Below are positions 1-12,990 of a stretch of DNA of 64,000 bases, in pieces (positions within the stretch are counted from its first letter, which is position 1; every line of letters starts with the position of its first letter). The notes beneath the pieces were generated by a model, which did not search any database, was not told the DNA's origin, and saw only the letters and a list, made by a program, of their open reading frames with translations. Source of the stretch: Gymnogyps californianus (taxonomy: Eukaryota; Chordata; Aves; Accipitriformes; Cathartidae). A program made the position numbers and the translations under genes. Where the stretch lies: contig NC_059471.1 in assembly GCF_018139145.2 (NCBI RefSeq), forward strand, positions 215,965,494 through 216,029,493. Reading direction: 5' to 3'.

Positions 1-1077
1 TTGAGCAGCCTGTGGAGGAAGCATCCTGGCATGGGGATGACTCTTTGGCAAGCTAAGAGATGAATGCAGACATTAGGCATTGCTGAAGTTCAAGCCAAAT
101 GCAGATGCACAGATGGCAGTGTGAAAGCCGTAGTTCTACCCTCAAACATTGGACACATAGAAGAGGACATAACTGTAGAGTTCAGGCACGAATATGCCAC
201 CACTGTGACTGAACATAGGTCTTTTAATGAGAAAAACTGTATCAGGCACTAAATTGTGTTAATGTATCTGTATGGACATAAGTGCACCCCAAACGCTAGC
301 CCAGGGGCGATTGGGAGACTCAGCTCTGACGCACTACTCTGTCACAGGCATGTGGCATGACCAAGGACGTGTCACTCAGCCCCCTCTGCTCATCAGCTGT
401 AAAATTCCACCAGCAGTACTCCGACCCAGAGGGCAGTTATATGAATTCATGTCTTGCCAGCAAGCAGGGTTTAGACTCTGTCCATGGCTAAGATACATGT
501 ATTCAAAGTACTTGAGCAGTTGCACTGATCCACTCCCCCCCAGCTGGATCCCAGTGATTAATGTAATGTGCTTGCAGAGAAGTCATTTCTCTGGGATGGG
601 GCAGGTCTGGAAGAGACAGGGTTCTGGCACAGATAAGCAAAGCCAAGCATGAAGCAAAGGGATACCGACCTGCATTTTGTATTAAATCCTTCCCTCCAGT
701 GAAAGACTGTCAAACCACTCCCAGCTAGTCCCCTCTACACAGCTTGGGTTGTCAACGTTCCTCTAGATAGGATCAAGAAAGCTATAACTTAGTGTCATCT
801 ACAGGATGGCTACAAAGAGGAGAACAATTATTCTCTCAAGCAGCATTTGCCTCTCCAATACACGCAGCAGAGCTCAGACTAGATACCTGATGGTAACATA
901 GCAAATGTCCCTCTGAACATTGGGATCTGGCAAAGCTTTCCAGCTCTCATTAGGGCATGGACACCAGCCTCAGGTGTCAGGAGGAGGCCTGAGTTTTCAA
1001 TAGCCAGTGGCAGGAATTGCGGAGAGCTCCAAAAGAGGTCCTGATCTTGGAAATATCTTCTGTACCTTCAGGACACA

Positions 1078-1178
1078 TGGAGTTACAGTGGTTTGCCCAC
1101 AGCTGTACAAGGACTCTGTGAGCAAGGCAGGATATGAGTCTAGGTCTCCCAAATCCTGGACTGTCTCTCAACCGCAAA
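1078..1178 (-). repeat. MIR-like SINE fragment
   Basis: The words ggtttgcccacagctgtaca, gcaaggcaggatatgagtct and aggtctcccaaatcctgg follow the order of the MIR core in reverse (a 'cttgcccaaggtcacacag ... gcagagccgggattcgaac ... ccaggtct' pattern). The match is diverged, which fits an ancient amniote SINE. RepeatMasker would decide. Confidence 0.5.
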
Positions 1179-2754
1179 CCTTTTCTCCTTTCCAGTGTAT
1201 TCAGCATAGTACTTATTTTAGGGCAAAGTGGGGCACTTGAATACAGCATCAAACTGGCTTACAAAAGCATTTCAAAAGCATAAAAAGAGCTTAATTCAAG
1301 TGTGAAAAGCCCAAGGCTGAGGGACAGTGGGAGATGAAATTCCAAATGCCCATGCCTCTCACGGGATGGAGAAAGCCCCCGGTGGAATTTCTTCTCTTGC
1401 CATAAATGGCTCATTTGGGACACCTCCAAGACCTTGAATTGGTTCCTCACCTGCCTACCCCAGCTTTCTGAGTTATTTACATTCCTGCTGGAACACACAA
1501 CAAACCCAGCAGGAGGTTAAGGGATTCCCTACTCCCTTAATTATCCCACAACTGCTTACTCCTAGGATACCCATGCACTAGCAGCAAACGAGTTAAAATC
1601 AAGCTCAACTATGACTTTTTGCAATAATACGCCTTTTGCTGATAAAGAATTATTTCAAAAGAGTCAGCAGCGCAATGTGCTGCAGTTTTGCCGGTGGGCC
1701 AAATCACTTTTATCATTCTTGGCTGAGAAACACAGGCACTCACACAGTGTCCTTTCCATCCTTAGCTGAGCATCCATGCAGGATTTTCCATCCATGCAGT
1801 CGTTTCTCAGAAGGCATCTGACCTTATTTAACAGGCCTTTAATTAGTTGAAAGCAAATGCAAGGGAGAGCGGAGTTCAGCCTCTGATATTGCTGAGGGTG
1901 ATGAGTGGTATTTTCGGGGTAGGAAAGAAGAGTCAAAGAGAACAAAAGTTGCCTTTGCTGCCAACTGGGATTACACTCATTGCTTGCTAGAGATTGACCG
2001 AACTCTAGGAACTGTTCTTCCCTGTTTTGTGCAGGACTGCCCAAGAGCAGGGCAGCTGGGCAATGAACTGGGCAGTTTGGAGGCCTCTTCTTTTGAGGAT
2101 TTAGAGAGAGCCTAACATGACGCATCTTTGCAAAGAGAGTATGCATTTCAAGTCTTGACTTGGGCCTCTTAGAAGCTCTGATGTCCCTGATCTTACCTAG
2201 GATGTCAGTCTGGTTTAGGAGCAGTCAATTACTCCAAGGAAGAGTCTACACCGTCGACACCCTTCCTTCCTGGCTTTCAGAAGTTGAACAGTGGGGTCCT
2301 GCAGAAGACCTGACCATCTCCAAAGAGTGGATGTGCACAGAGTGGTCATCTTTCACACTATGTGCAGTAGCCTCTTCTACAGGTTGACAGTCAATACTCC
2401 AAGACCCTACAAGACAGCAGAGTTGAACGAAAGAAATCTGCAACAGCAGTGCCAAAAGTTACAGTTTATGGGTGTCTCTGCTGCTTTTAAATCCCCAGGT
2501 CAAAAAGTCACACCTATTAGACAATCTCAGCTTTCTATTTTCAAACAAGATCATTTCTGTCTTTTCTGGTTCTGGATCAATGATGAAAAACACGGTCTGC
2601 ACACAACCTGATGGCTCACAAACAAACAAATGCAAATTAAAAGGAAAAACTCTTGAGTTATTTTTAAAACTTGTGATCTTGAGCCAGTGTTTCTGGGGAC
2701 AGCCTCAAACTGACAATCCCCTGGAAACAGCCACTCCAAACCTAGGAGTTAATG

Positions 2755-2880
2755 CTAATTGAAATCTTATGCAAAGACCACATTTGAAGAAATTAAGCTC
2801 TAATTAAGTAAAGTTATTAATGATTGTTTTAACTAATTGATATGATAACATAAGCAGCAGACAAGATTTTAATCAGTGGT
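2755..2880. promoter_or_regulatory. Candidate conserved non-coding block, homeodomain-rich
   Basis: This A/T-rich block is dense in TAAT-core sites: TAATTA at 2801-2806, then attaatgatt and aactaattgatat. It stands out from flanking intron with normal composition. Such blocks are typical of neural-gene enhancers, but no conservation data are available here, so this is a guess from motif density. Confidence 0.25.
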
Positions 2881-3884
2881 CATGAAAGCAGAAGTAAACT
2901 AGCCAGTCATCACCTCTTCTTTTGCAGCTAATTTGCACACAATAATTCTGTTGCAGACAGTGACTCAGTGGCAAAGAGAAGAATAAATCTCAGGAGGCAA
3001 ATAGGTATAAGCCTTCCCCATTTTAATGAGAAACAGACACAGAAATGCCAAAGAGACCCTGTCAACATGATTTGCAATACTGTTACTTAATTTTTACCAA
3101 ATGTGGTTTCTGCCATGCTTTAGTTGAAGTGCATATTTGTTTCGTATTTCATTGGCAAAGTTTAAAAGAGCCCCCAAAATACCTATCTGCTTCTGCTACG
3201 CATGACCCTACCGGTCTCACCTTCGACATACTGTAATGATTTCAGGGAATGATAGCACTGCACAGATGTGATTTATTCTCAGATCATAGATGACTTTCTG
3301 CTAGTTTACAGGGAAGATGGACAATTTTCCGCTGGAGCGTGAAGCTGACTCACCTGCACGAAACAAACCTGCCTGAACAGAGGACAGCAAATCTCTTTCC
3401 TTGAGTCAAATGTAGCGTTATTCATAAACTGTTTTCAGAACAGAGTCTTCCCTAGCCATTAGTAAACGAAAAGTAGGAGGCAGCTCAAAGCCTTGGGGTT
3501 TTAATAATATGAAGTTGGGGCCTCTTGCTGTTTGCCTTCTGGTTTTTAAGCCTTTAAGTTCATTTTCTCTAGCTCTTTCCTTTGATCCCTCTATATCAAA
3601 GGGAAGAGCTGAGATTCTTATGTCTTGGAGTTGCTTCCAGGTGCTGCGTCAGCTTTGCAAAACACACCTAGCACTGGGAGAGACCCAGGAGTCCAACATG
3701 ATGAAACAGAGATATTTAGGGGGTGATGGAGGTGACCTTCCAAATACTAATCCAAAGCCACAACAGAAATATGAGCATCCTACACCTCCTGACATGTAGA
3801 GCTGGGCTGCATGTGCATGTCAACAGTTAAGCATCAAGGAGGCAAGAAGGCATGGTCAGCCAGCAGCGTGGTGGCAGCTGGAAG

Positions 3885-4130
3885 AGGAGAGAGCAAAGGA
3901 ACAGGGGGTGCCAGGAGTGGAGGAGTGACAGAAAAGCAAGTACAAATCCATAAATGAGACGACAGGGTCACAAAAAGGGATGGGATCAGAGAGGCAGGGA
4001 CAGTGAGGAAGGGGTGAAAGAAGCATCTTAACCCCTGCAGAGAGCTCCACGGAACTTGTAGGCTCAGGCTCCCCATTTGGGAGGAGAAGGAGATTCAGAG
4101 AGAGGATTAGAGGAGGAAGAGGGACCTAAG
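3885..4130 (+). repeat. Purine-rich low-complexity stretch
   Basis: The plus strand is strongly biased to G and A, for example gaagaggagagagcaaagga and gaggattagaggaggaagag. The bias alone keeps frames open on the minus strand here (Pro/Leu-rich frames), so those should not be read as genes. Confidence 0.5.
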
Positions 4131-7029
4131 GAAGCATGTGCGTGTGTGATGAGGAGCAGAGGAGATGCAGAGACACTGCAGGCCTCCTTCCCCTGCTCTT
4201 CCAGCAGCATTTCCCATCTGCTCCTCATCCCCTTAGATCAGTGTGTGAGGCAGAGGACTCTCCAGTGTCTGCGCACCAGAAACAAAGAAGGAAAAAGAAA
4301 CAGCCCAAGCCTCCAATGTAGCGATATCCCCATTGACCCCCAGGGAACATCTCGATACAGGGACAAGTGCCATTCAGACAGATAAGTGAGGAAATGACAC
4401 CCCGGAGCAGCCCTCTCCCTGCCTCCACCACGCAAGACCCCCGTTCAGTGGGAAACACGGTCCAGCTTGTACCTTACTCGGAGCCTTTGTGAAGGCTGGG
4501 ACTAAATGGCAGATCTCCTGATAAATCATGACAGGTTCCATGCATGCACCAACCCTTCCCCACTCTGTTGACAGGGACTTGAAACACACGTTCGCACTTG
4601 AAACATGCATAAGCCCGCACCTCTGTGAAGTGATAGGACCTTTGTATACTGTGTCTCTGGGTTTTGGTGACAAATCTTCCCATCTCCCTCATTCAATCAA
4701 TCTCCCTATAAAATATGTATTTATATATAATGGAGTCCCTCTGACGGTGACAAGCTCTTGCGTCCTGCTCCTGAGAGCACGGCATGTCTGATAGTGCCAA
4801 CAAGCGCGCTTGGCATTCAGAGGAGCTGCAAGGGAGGACCTGTTTCAGCCACAGACCGCAGGCCTGAGCTGGGTCCCCCATTCCCCCTTGGAGCCCAGGG
4901 AGTTCAGCTCCAGATGAAAACCCCCATGTGCAACCCAAGGACCCCCCCAGTGCACTGAAGAAAGTGCTCCCATGCAGATGTTGACCTTAAAAAGGCCAAG
5001 AGACATATTTTTTTGGCAGCACCAGAAAGCCTCTTTTTGTAGCCAGATTTATAGTGACAGCTCTTTGAAGAAGTTTCAAGTTAAAGGGTGCCTTGCTGAG
5101 CTGAATCCAAACGCCTCATTGCAGAATAGTTTGGGGCATGGCAAGAGCAACACTTGCTGGGACTGCCAGAGCCACGATAGGACTGGGACAAGCTGGAGAA
5201 ATTGGCTTTATCATTGGGGCTTCCATTCCTGTTGAGGACTGGTGAGCGATGGAGCCAAGCCTGGCAAAACTGCTTTTAATGGAGCTGCTACGCACCCAAC
5301 AAAATCGCTCTTATCTCCGGGGCACAGCCAGGGTTGAGCCCAGCAGACGGAGGGAGGAGAAACCTTCTCCTTCTCCAGGGATAGGACCAGCCCTGGTGCC
5401 TGCCTGCATTTGAAAAGGTCGGGTCAAGCCATCACCCTCCTGTCCCTCATCTCCACAGACCTCACAATACCAGGGGATTTCTGTGGGCAGTGAAAACCTC
5501 TGATAAGTCAGATCTTCATCCATTTGTGAAAAGAACTCTATGACGTGGCTTGTACAGTGGATGGGATATATGCTCCCCAAGGCCAGCCTGCACTCCTCCA
5601 CGCTGTTCATAGTCCTGCCTCCAGCAAAGGCAAACCCCTGCACCCACTCTCAGCCACCGAGGCCCTACAAATGTTAATTCATTTGAGCACTTCAAGTGCT
5701 TTATATCATGAGTGCACAGATAGTGACTGTATTGCCATGATGGCAGCGCTGTCATTCGCATCGTTTGCCATGTCGCAGATAAAATCACAAATGGGAAAAG
5801 GCTTTTGTAGCGTTGAGTGTTTCACAAAATTGAATCAGATTTTAAATAATAACAGTCCATGCCCTTTTCACTAACCTCTCTCATACAGACACCCTTGGGC
5901 TTCAAAGATGGGTGGGAGGAGATGATTGAATAAATCACAAGAGACTCAGGGCTCCTGAGTTCTCTATAGGGCTCCATCAACAACTTGTAGTCCTAAAAAA
6001 ACCTGCCTAAGCTTGTGCTTCAGAATAGCCAACCACAAAATTAATCTGCTCATGTTGTAATCATCAGGGGAGTGCAAGTAGTCAACATACCAGCAAGAAT
6101 ATGTTCTTGGAAGTTTCTGGAGTAAAAACAAATTGCTCCTCTTGTTTCAGATTTCATTTTTTAAGGAAGTGAGTAAATGAACAGTGCTGTCCCATTGCTC
6201 TTTCCTAGAGAGAATCAAGACACCTCCTGGGTGTTATGAGACCAACCAGCCCAAGGGAGCCAAACATCTTGTCTCTGTAAATCTGAAGGGCTGTACAAAG
6301 CCAGGTGTGGTATCTGAGCTGACCTGTTGCCAAATGGGCCTGCACAAAAAGGACACTCTGAGCAAACTTGAAATCAGTGGATTGATTATTGGTGTATCAT
6401 CATGCTCAAGGGCTTTGACCATGAAAGGAGCCCCATTCTACTCAAAGGAAAAAGAAAGGACCCACAGAGTAAAAGGATGAGAAAAAGGAACAGTGTCTTG
6501 ACCGAAGTCTTGCAGGAGCTTGCAAGCATCACCTGCCTCCAGCTTCCTGCTCCCTCCCAACAGGTGACTGGGACTGTTTTCACTTCAGCACTGGAGGTGA
6601 CATCCCATCCTTGCCCAGCATGGAGCAGATGAGAAAGCAATCCCAGCTTTGTCATCACGTCCTTTCTCCTAAGTTATTGTCATCTCACAGCTTCTTTAAT
6701 AAAGACGAATTTACAGAGTTGCTCCCCTCCCCACTCTGAATTTTAGGTATAAATATCCATAGCTTACGGAGCGGGTCAGAGACATTGCAGAGGCACAAAA
6801 CATTTAAAATAAAATGGTTCAAGCAGAATAAATGACAGTCATAGATTGGGAACTACAACCCCCCTACTCTGCATGTGGAGAAGGATAGCCAGCCTGCCAT
6901 ATCTGAGTGCCTGGACCACAGCAACCCTGCTAAACACCTCCCTCCAAAAACCGCATGTATTCCCGGCCTTATGGGGCAGGAGAAAACTCCTCTTAGCTTA
7001 CGTAAAGGCTAATAATTTCATTGTTAGCC

Positions 7030-7125
7030 ACAGCCTGGAGAAGAGCCACCTGAAGAGGATATGAGGAGGGTCTATAAAATCATGGCAGGTAAAGAGGAAA
7101 CGATTGTTCACTGTTGCATTTTTAA
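7030..7125 (+). mobile_element. Ancient CR1/L3-like LINE fragment
   Basis: The stretch cctggagaagagccacctga followed by ggatatgaggagggtctata and aaatcatggcagg resembles the 3' part of old CR1/L3 LINEs, where the pattern 'ggagaaga ... ggatatgat ... ggtctataaaatcatga' is common. Similarity fades after about 7125. It is badly decayed and non-functional. Confidence 0.45.
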
Positions 7126-8308
7126 GGCAGGAATTTGTGGGTGGTAAAACGCCCACAAGGGTGGATGAGAGGAGGGGACATTGTGGCCCATCTCCATCCT
7201 CGAGACTGCTGACTGTTGACCACTGCAACGCAGTGCTGTCAGAGGTCAGGGCACACCACACAACATCTAGGGCAGATCTTGGAGTTAGGGAACTGGGCAA
7301 TACTGGGAGGAAATCACACTGCTCTGAAAGTGCTACTGGCACATGTAGGCATCCTCCAGGCAATTCATGAAGGCAATAAGAGGCATATCAAGTGGGAGTT
7401 TTGTGTTTGGTGCCACTTACATGATCCAAGGTCAGGTGGGTAATACCTGCTCAATGCATCATTGAACATTATTGTATGGGTGAACATATCACATTTAGAC
7501 TGGTGGCCTCCACTGAAGTTGCACTGTAGGGCACCTGCCATCACCCTACCACAATCCCTTATTGCTCCTTTTTTCCTGTGGATCTAAAGTTCCTCATGAG
7601 CATGCATGAATCAGCCAGTTACAATAACTCAAGGAACCCTGCATGTCCACAAGACTAATTATATACAATGGATTTCTTCATGCAAAACTAGTTCCTCCTC
7701 CTCCCACCCCAAGCAGCAAACTTCCTAAGGCCAAGCACTCTGCTGAAATCAGCCAGACTTCCATGTTGAACACCCAGATTGGTCTTTCCCTGGAATCTGG
7801 CTGTTTGTTAGTATTTTCAATAATAATACTAATAACACAACAGGAATGTCATGCTAGACTTCGCCTGCACCCTGGCAGGCAGCGTCCTACACTCTTCATC
7901 ACTGTGTCTCAAAGAGGCTCCAGCTTCTCCAGATACTCCAGTTGGAGTCAAATGGTTCAGCGTTACACTTATCTGTATCTGTGGCAGATGTAGCCACAGT
8001 TTGAATGGGGGTGGAGAGCAATGTGACATGCAGCAGATGCAGTAGCAACTCCTTGTCATATAGCCAGTAGGACGTGTACTGCATAAAGCAATGCCGGGGG
8101 TGGTTTCTGCCCCCTTAGTTCTCTGCCCCTGGCCCCTCAAAAATTGCATCAGCATATAAATGCAATGGTTTCTAAGCACGAAAAATCATGAGATCAACAA
8201 CGGAGCACATCTTTGTAGTAACTGTGTTCACTATCAGAACTTCATGTGCCATTCTGATGTCCATAGCATGATCAAGCTAAAAGCTTTCAAAGTACCATGG
8301 ACTGAGGG

Positions 8309-8318
8309 ATTTTCTTAC
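8309..8318 (-). other. Splice donor of the plexin exon
   Basis: On the minus strand the exon ends in AAG CAG and is followed by gtaagaaaat, close to the vertebrate donor consensus MAG|gtragt. It fixes the 3' edge at 8319 and keeps phase 0 for the following exon, which lies outside this window. Confidence 0.85.
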
Positions 8319-8450
8319 CTGCTTCTCAGACATGATGTAGAGGTGTTCATGATCCACTGAGAAGGCCATATCCCGTAATATGGGGCCAGTATCCACCACC
8401 TGCACAATCTCATACTCCAGCGTGTTCTTGGTGGTGCCGTCCACACGGAT
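8319..8450 (-). CDS. PLXNA4: Plexin-A4 internal exon, end of sema domain
   Basis: This is a single internal exon of a class A plexin, a single-pass membrane receptor for semaphorins (class 3 with neuropilin, class 6 directly) that guides axons through a cytoplasmic Ras/Rap GAP region. Read on the minus strand it is 132 bp, 44 codons, with no stop and phase 0 at both ends. It starts IRVDGTTKNT, continues VQVVDTGPILRDMAFS and ends LYIMSEKQ. In plexins this segment is the last part of the sema beta-propeller, just before the first PSI domain. The acceptor (tgctctgcag) and donor (CAG|gtaagaaa) fit exactly. The VQVVD-x-GP and DHE-x-LYIMSE pattern matches my memory of PLXNA4 better than PLXNA1 (LYAMTEKQ) or PLXNA2 (LYVMSERQ). 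PLXNA4 is therefore preferred, with PLXNA2 or PLXNA3 less likely. That this is a plexin-A exon is near certain; the paralogue is about 80% sure. No other exon of the gene was found in the window. Confidence 0.88.
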
Positions 8451-8485
8451 CTGCAGAGCAAAAACAAAAGCAGGGAGAGAACGTG
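8451..8485 (-). other. Splice acceptor and polypyrimidine tract of the plexin exon
   Basis: On the minus strand the intron ends with a long pyrimidine run (ctccctgcttttgttttt) followed by tgctctgcag directly against the first exon codon ATC. It fixes the 5' edge of the exon at 8450. No competing AG lies between the pyrimidine tract and the exon. Confidence 0.85.
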
Positions 8486-10990
8486 ACTATTTTTCTTCCT
8501 TCCATGGAGACCGTAGAATAATCATTGGAGAAATGTATTGTGGTCCAGGTCTTTTAGACAACAACGACTGTCATCACAAAGTGAACTTTTCCCCTGCCTC
8601 CTCACTTAAAGGATAAAGCAGGCTTAACTGCTTCTGCTGGTCCCATCAACACGAGAGCACTGCAGAAGAACAATCCAGAGCCTGCTTACTTTTATCTGGC
8701 CCTATCACTGTGTTACTGTCATTGCCTGGACAAATCTACTGAGCTGAAAATGATGGCACAAAGGGCAGAATTTGTGGTGATGATGAGCAAAAGATAAGAA
8801 ATACACAAGAGTCTGCAGGACTGACTCACTCAAATGTTAGTCAGACAATATTATTGTTCTTATTGCTAATATTCCATGGGGCAATATATTATTGCAGAGT
8901 GTACAATACAACACAGACTATTTCTCTTGATGATTACATATATCAGATATTGAAATCAGTCCTGCACAAATATGGCACCTTATGATTCCAGACACATCTC
9001 ATAACAGGGTGTCACTTAGGAACATCAATAACTGGAATTATGAGAAGGAACCAGACACACAGTCCCAGTCTATCCCTGACCGTGACCCGGTGATACAAAA
9101 GAAAATGCACAAACCACCAGAGTTTTCTTTACCTGTCTAAAACCAATTTCTAGAGATTGGGTGCAAAAGCAGCTGGAGAACGTTTGTACTCCCTTTCAAT
9201 ACTATAATCACAATTCAAGATAATCTAGCTATCCACAAGAGTGTCGGGTCCTTCTGGATCTTGTGATGCTCTGTACTTCAGCAAACCCCATGGCCATGTG
9301 TTTCAGAGATGCATCCACATTCCTTATATCTCCCTTGCTATGTTTTCAATGTGTTGCCTTTCACTTTCAGAAAATCTTCTATCCTGCAGCAACACAAACA
9401 TCACAGTACCCTTCCCTAGAAGAAACAAAGTTGTAGTGGATGTGCTTCATGCTCCGCATCATGATCTCCATACCTTCCTGACCAAAGGCAGACCAAAGGC
9501 TCCCAGTCCCTGGTTTGCACTTGTGCAGTTTGATAGCTGAGCAAAAAGCACCCTTCCCACCCAAAGGAAATAACAAGTTGTGGAGAACTTATGGTATCAA
9601 GACCCATTTCCACTGTTCCCTGGCACAGTCCACGAGCTTGTTCCTTCTGTATCAACCTTTCATCCAAGAAACTGAGCCTGAATCATCGTCTATATTAGAA
9701 AGGCAAAGAGAAAGGAAGAGAGGGAATGACAAAGGGTCTGGAAAACCTGTATGAGCAAAGGGCAGCACCGATACACAGATTCTTATCTTTGTCTTTCCTC
9801 AATCTCCCCACCTGCTATATGACAACAAAGAAATTTTATTCCCCCAGGAAAGACAGGAGAAATGAGGTAGAGAGGAGTTAGAGGGGCTCCCTACGACAGC
9901 AAAGGGTGTGGAGGGTGCTCAGGGATGCTTAGATGCTATGTGCTATCCATCAGCCTCCGTAGAAATGGGTGCACGTGCAGGCATGTGCTGTTGGGCTGGT
10001 CAAATGACACCAGAGGATTTGCAGTTAGTTTGTCATCTTGGTGGATCTGGCGATGACAGCAACACACATGGCAACATCAACACACAAAGAGGGCAGGGCC
10101 TGCAGCCTAGCACTGAACATCTTTGCCTCCCGCTGTCTCTGCCTACGAGGAAAGAGCTTGCTCGTGTCCATGGTCCCTAAAGGGTGAATTCAGCTCCTCA
10201 GAGTCTCTCCTCTTGAAAGTGGACGCTGATGTGATTCACCCATGAGGTCAAGGGCAAAGAGGCCAACAGGCTCAGGATGACTCTTTCCTCTTAGGACAGT
10301 CAGGAGAAAGAAAGGAAGGAGACACAGAAAGGGCCGCAAGGTTGAGAAACACAGGAGTCTCCCTGTTGGGGCTCTGCCTAGGGCAGCTCGAGTGCCCCCA
10401 CGGCAGGACCCTTTCCTATTTCTCACGGAGACTTTCCTGCACCAAGTTCTCACTCTCAAGGAGCGGTTGCTGAGCTTTGTCTGCTGTTTCAACTCTGCCT
10501 CTCCCCCCAGTCCCTTGTGGCTGCTCGTCCCTGTCAGAGGGCTGCAGAAGATCCTCGCTCTCTCTGTTGATCACTGTGTTAAACAAACCTTATGTCTTTG
10601 CTGCTTTGACCTTGATTTTTCAGCATCGTCAGGGTCAGATCTGTAGGCCACTAGATATGTAAGCAGGCAATTATCACCCCAGGGCTCAGTCACTGTCCTC
10701 AGCCTTTGCCAGGCCCCATTAGAGGAGAAAGAGCTCAGAGATGGAAGAGGCAGGCTGGAGAAATAGCTGGCTGGAGTTAACAAACCATGCAGATAGGAGG
10801 CATAGCCCCCAGGGATCTCCCCTGTGCATTTGGTGCAGGTAAAAGATTGCAGAGGTTTCACACTAGGAAAACAGAGATACTCAGAAGCGATTTAACAGCT
10901 ATTGCTAGCCTAATTGCCTGCAAAATCATTATTTAGCAGAGGGGGAGAGAGGGAGGGAGGAACAGGGCTCATGCCACCGTACATGTGCAA

Positions 10991-11002
10991 ACACACACAC
11001 AC
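10991..11002 (+). repeat. (AC)6 microsatellite
   Basis: Six uninterrupted AC units, followed after a short break by a second short run (cgcacacacag). Confidence 0.8.
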
Positions 11003-11046
11003 GTGCACTGACGCACACACAGCCCAACAACTGTAAGTGCAGAAAC

Positions 11047-11059
11047 CTCTCTCTCTCTC
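11047..11059 (+). repeat. Short (CT) microsatellite
   Basis: Thirteen bases of alternating C and T, ending in a CG. Confidence 0.75.
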
Positions 11060-12166
11060 GTTAAAGCTAGTAGCTAAGTAAAAAGAAAATTGAGAAGAAG
11101 GCCAGAAAGTCTGGCAGACATTCACCCACGCTGCACAGACGGTGTAAGCCCTGCTCCAGCAAAGAGGTGATTATCGTAGCTTGCAGCCAGAAGTCTGGCC
11201 CTTAACTCAAGCTATCCCTTTACCTGTCTTAAACTCTGGCGTTCTTATGTTCAACCCCAGGCACGGAGCCCAGAGGATCTCCACCTTCCCTGCACATTCT
11301 TCTCAGTCCTGAGCATCAAACAACACAACAGCAATTTCTCTTAGAGATTTATTCCTGGCTCCCAGACACCCACTAGAACCAGGGCATTTGGATTAGCAAA
11401 AAAAACAAAAGAAGAGTCTGTGAAGGGGTAATGAGAAGATTCTCATCACAGCCTGCAAGTGATCACCACTAAAGTCAGGGACATGGATACAATCTCTGCT
11501 CAGAAAGCTCCCCAAGTTGCCAATTGCAGGGAATTTGAAGCATGCACCAGCAGTTTGCTCTGTTCCTGCTCTTCTTTGCCAGCATCAGCCACAAGCCCCA
11601 TGTGGAGCTGGGGTGCGGGGATTTTCTTCTGACTGAAGTATGCGTATTCTTATATTCAAGATGTTCTTATTAGGCTGCGCGATTAGAGCCTGACTGACAG
11701 TCCAGTGGGGATTTCTCCTTGAAACTGCCTGTGAACCATGAGCACCTCTGCAAGGCAAGAGGAAGGGAAGCAAAAAGCAATGGAGAGGGCTCCAGGACCA
11801 TACACGAGTCTCAAAATGTTTAGTCCACTACAACCACCACTACCAGACATGTACACACTCCTCCACAAACACGTTCATCACCTCCACCACAGGTATACCT
11901 GCTCCCACTGCCTACACGTCTGTCCTGGACAGGCACACGCTCCTTGGACCACAAGATGTTCTACTCAGCACCCCAAGTTCCCTGCCCTCCTTTAACCCAA
12001 CACACATGTGATGAGCTCCCGGGGACCAATGTGGTCTGGCTGCACACTAATCCTGTTTCCCGGAAAGCTGTATTCACTGGGCTTCGTTCTGCAAAGCCAG
12101 CTGCTATTAAAACATCAGCATGATGCTTCACGAAGGTCAACTACCAGGGGACCTATTCTGGCAGCT

Positions 12167-12182
12167 GTTTGTTTGTTTGTCT
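12167..12182 (+). repeat. Short (GTTT) repeat
   Basis: Four GTTT-type units in a row (tgtttgtttgtttgtc). Confidence 0.7.
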
Positions 12183-12917
12183 GAACATTATCTAGGTCTG
12201 GCTGTTTATTTACATCCATTGAAGTATCAGACAATAAATATCCTCTCCCAGTAGCAAACAGATGCTTGCACTCGAATGTTCTGGCTAGCGCTGACTTCAA
12301 AATGATCTCCTTAATGAGCAAACAACACTATTAATCTTTAAAGACACAGGCTCTGGCCTTCCCTCAGCTCCCATCCTCGCCATGGCTAGCCCTACAGGCA
12401 TACTGGCAATCAGCCCACGGGTCTGGTAGATGAAAGATGGTAGAAGATACCTTCCATCACTCGACTAGTGCTTTTCAGCATTATCTGGGTCTCCCAAGCT
12501 GCTGTGGGGTCCACAGGAGGGTGATGCTTGAGCACAGTCTCCCAGCAAGCTGGTGGTAGATGCCTCAAACACACTTCTAAGAGGGAGTTGGGTTTTAGAG
12601 GTTGGGATCACATGGTTCGAAGAGAGGGACACAATAAACTCCTCCAAATCATGGGTATGGACTCAAAAGGGTCAAAGAAAAAGCAGTGGGGTTGGAGGAC
12701 AAAGAAGGAATTGATGCTAGCAAGCACTTAGTCCCATTGCTGGAAGATAAACCATGATAATGGAAAAAAGCAAACATCTTTAAGCTCACCAGAGCAACAG
12801 AAATGCCTGCCTTCCAGACTGGAGCATCAATCCTGTCCTGTGGTCTGAGAGGACCATGTCCCTCTGTTAGCATGTTATTGCTCCGCTAAGCTGGTTGGGG
12901 ACGGTCTCTTTTGGAAA

Positions 12918-12990
12918 GCCTCATTGTGCAGATGGGGAGGCTAGGTGAGAAAGAAGTGAAGTGACCAATCATGCCAGCAGCAGAGCTGGG
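12918..12990 (-). repeat. MIR-like SINE fragment
   Basis: The pattern gtgcagatggggaggctagg, then gaagtgaagtgaccaatcat, then agcagagctgggaaaccc follows the reverse MIR order 'cagatggggaaactgaggc ... ttaagtgacttgccc ... agagctgggaa'. It is diverged but ordered. Confidence 0.45.

Larger units (their letters stand above)
1..8308 (-). other. Intron downstream of the plexin exon (partial)
   Basis: This is intron sequence of the same gene, read leftwards from the donor at 8318. I looked on the minus strand for the next plexin exon, whose PSI domain should start near LTRVPVESC and contain GDPHCGWC, and did not find it. The intron is therefore at least 8.3 kb. It holds an MIR-like piece (about 1078-1178), a homeodomain-rich A/T block (2755-2880), a purine-rich stretch (about 3890-4130) and a CR1/L3-like piece (7030-7125). 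Open frames here, such as 160 codons on the minus strand at 1664-2146, show no domain, repeated motif or splice framing. Confidence 0.7.
8486..12900. other. Intron block with simple repeats only
   Basis: No gene or clear transposon is visible. Small repeats include six AC units at 10991-11002, a CT run at 11047-11059 and a GTTT run at 12167-12182. A G-run cluster at 10941-10967 could form a quadruplex on the plus strand. The A/T-rich stretch near 8850-8960 contains imperfect CAATATTATTG repeats but nothing recognisable. Confidence 0.5.

Noticed and set aside
4790..4810. Minus-strand reading giving LVGT, as in the plexin FVGTKSGK motif
   Set aside because: The surrounding residues do not fit, there are no splice sites, and it lies on the wrong side of the known exon.
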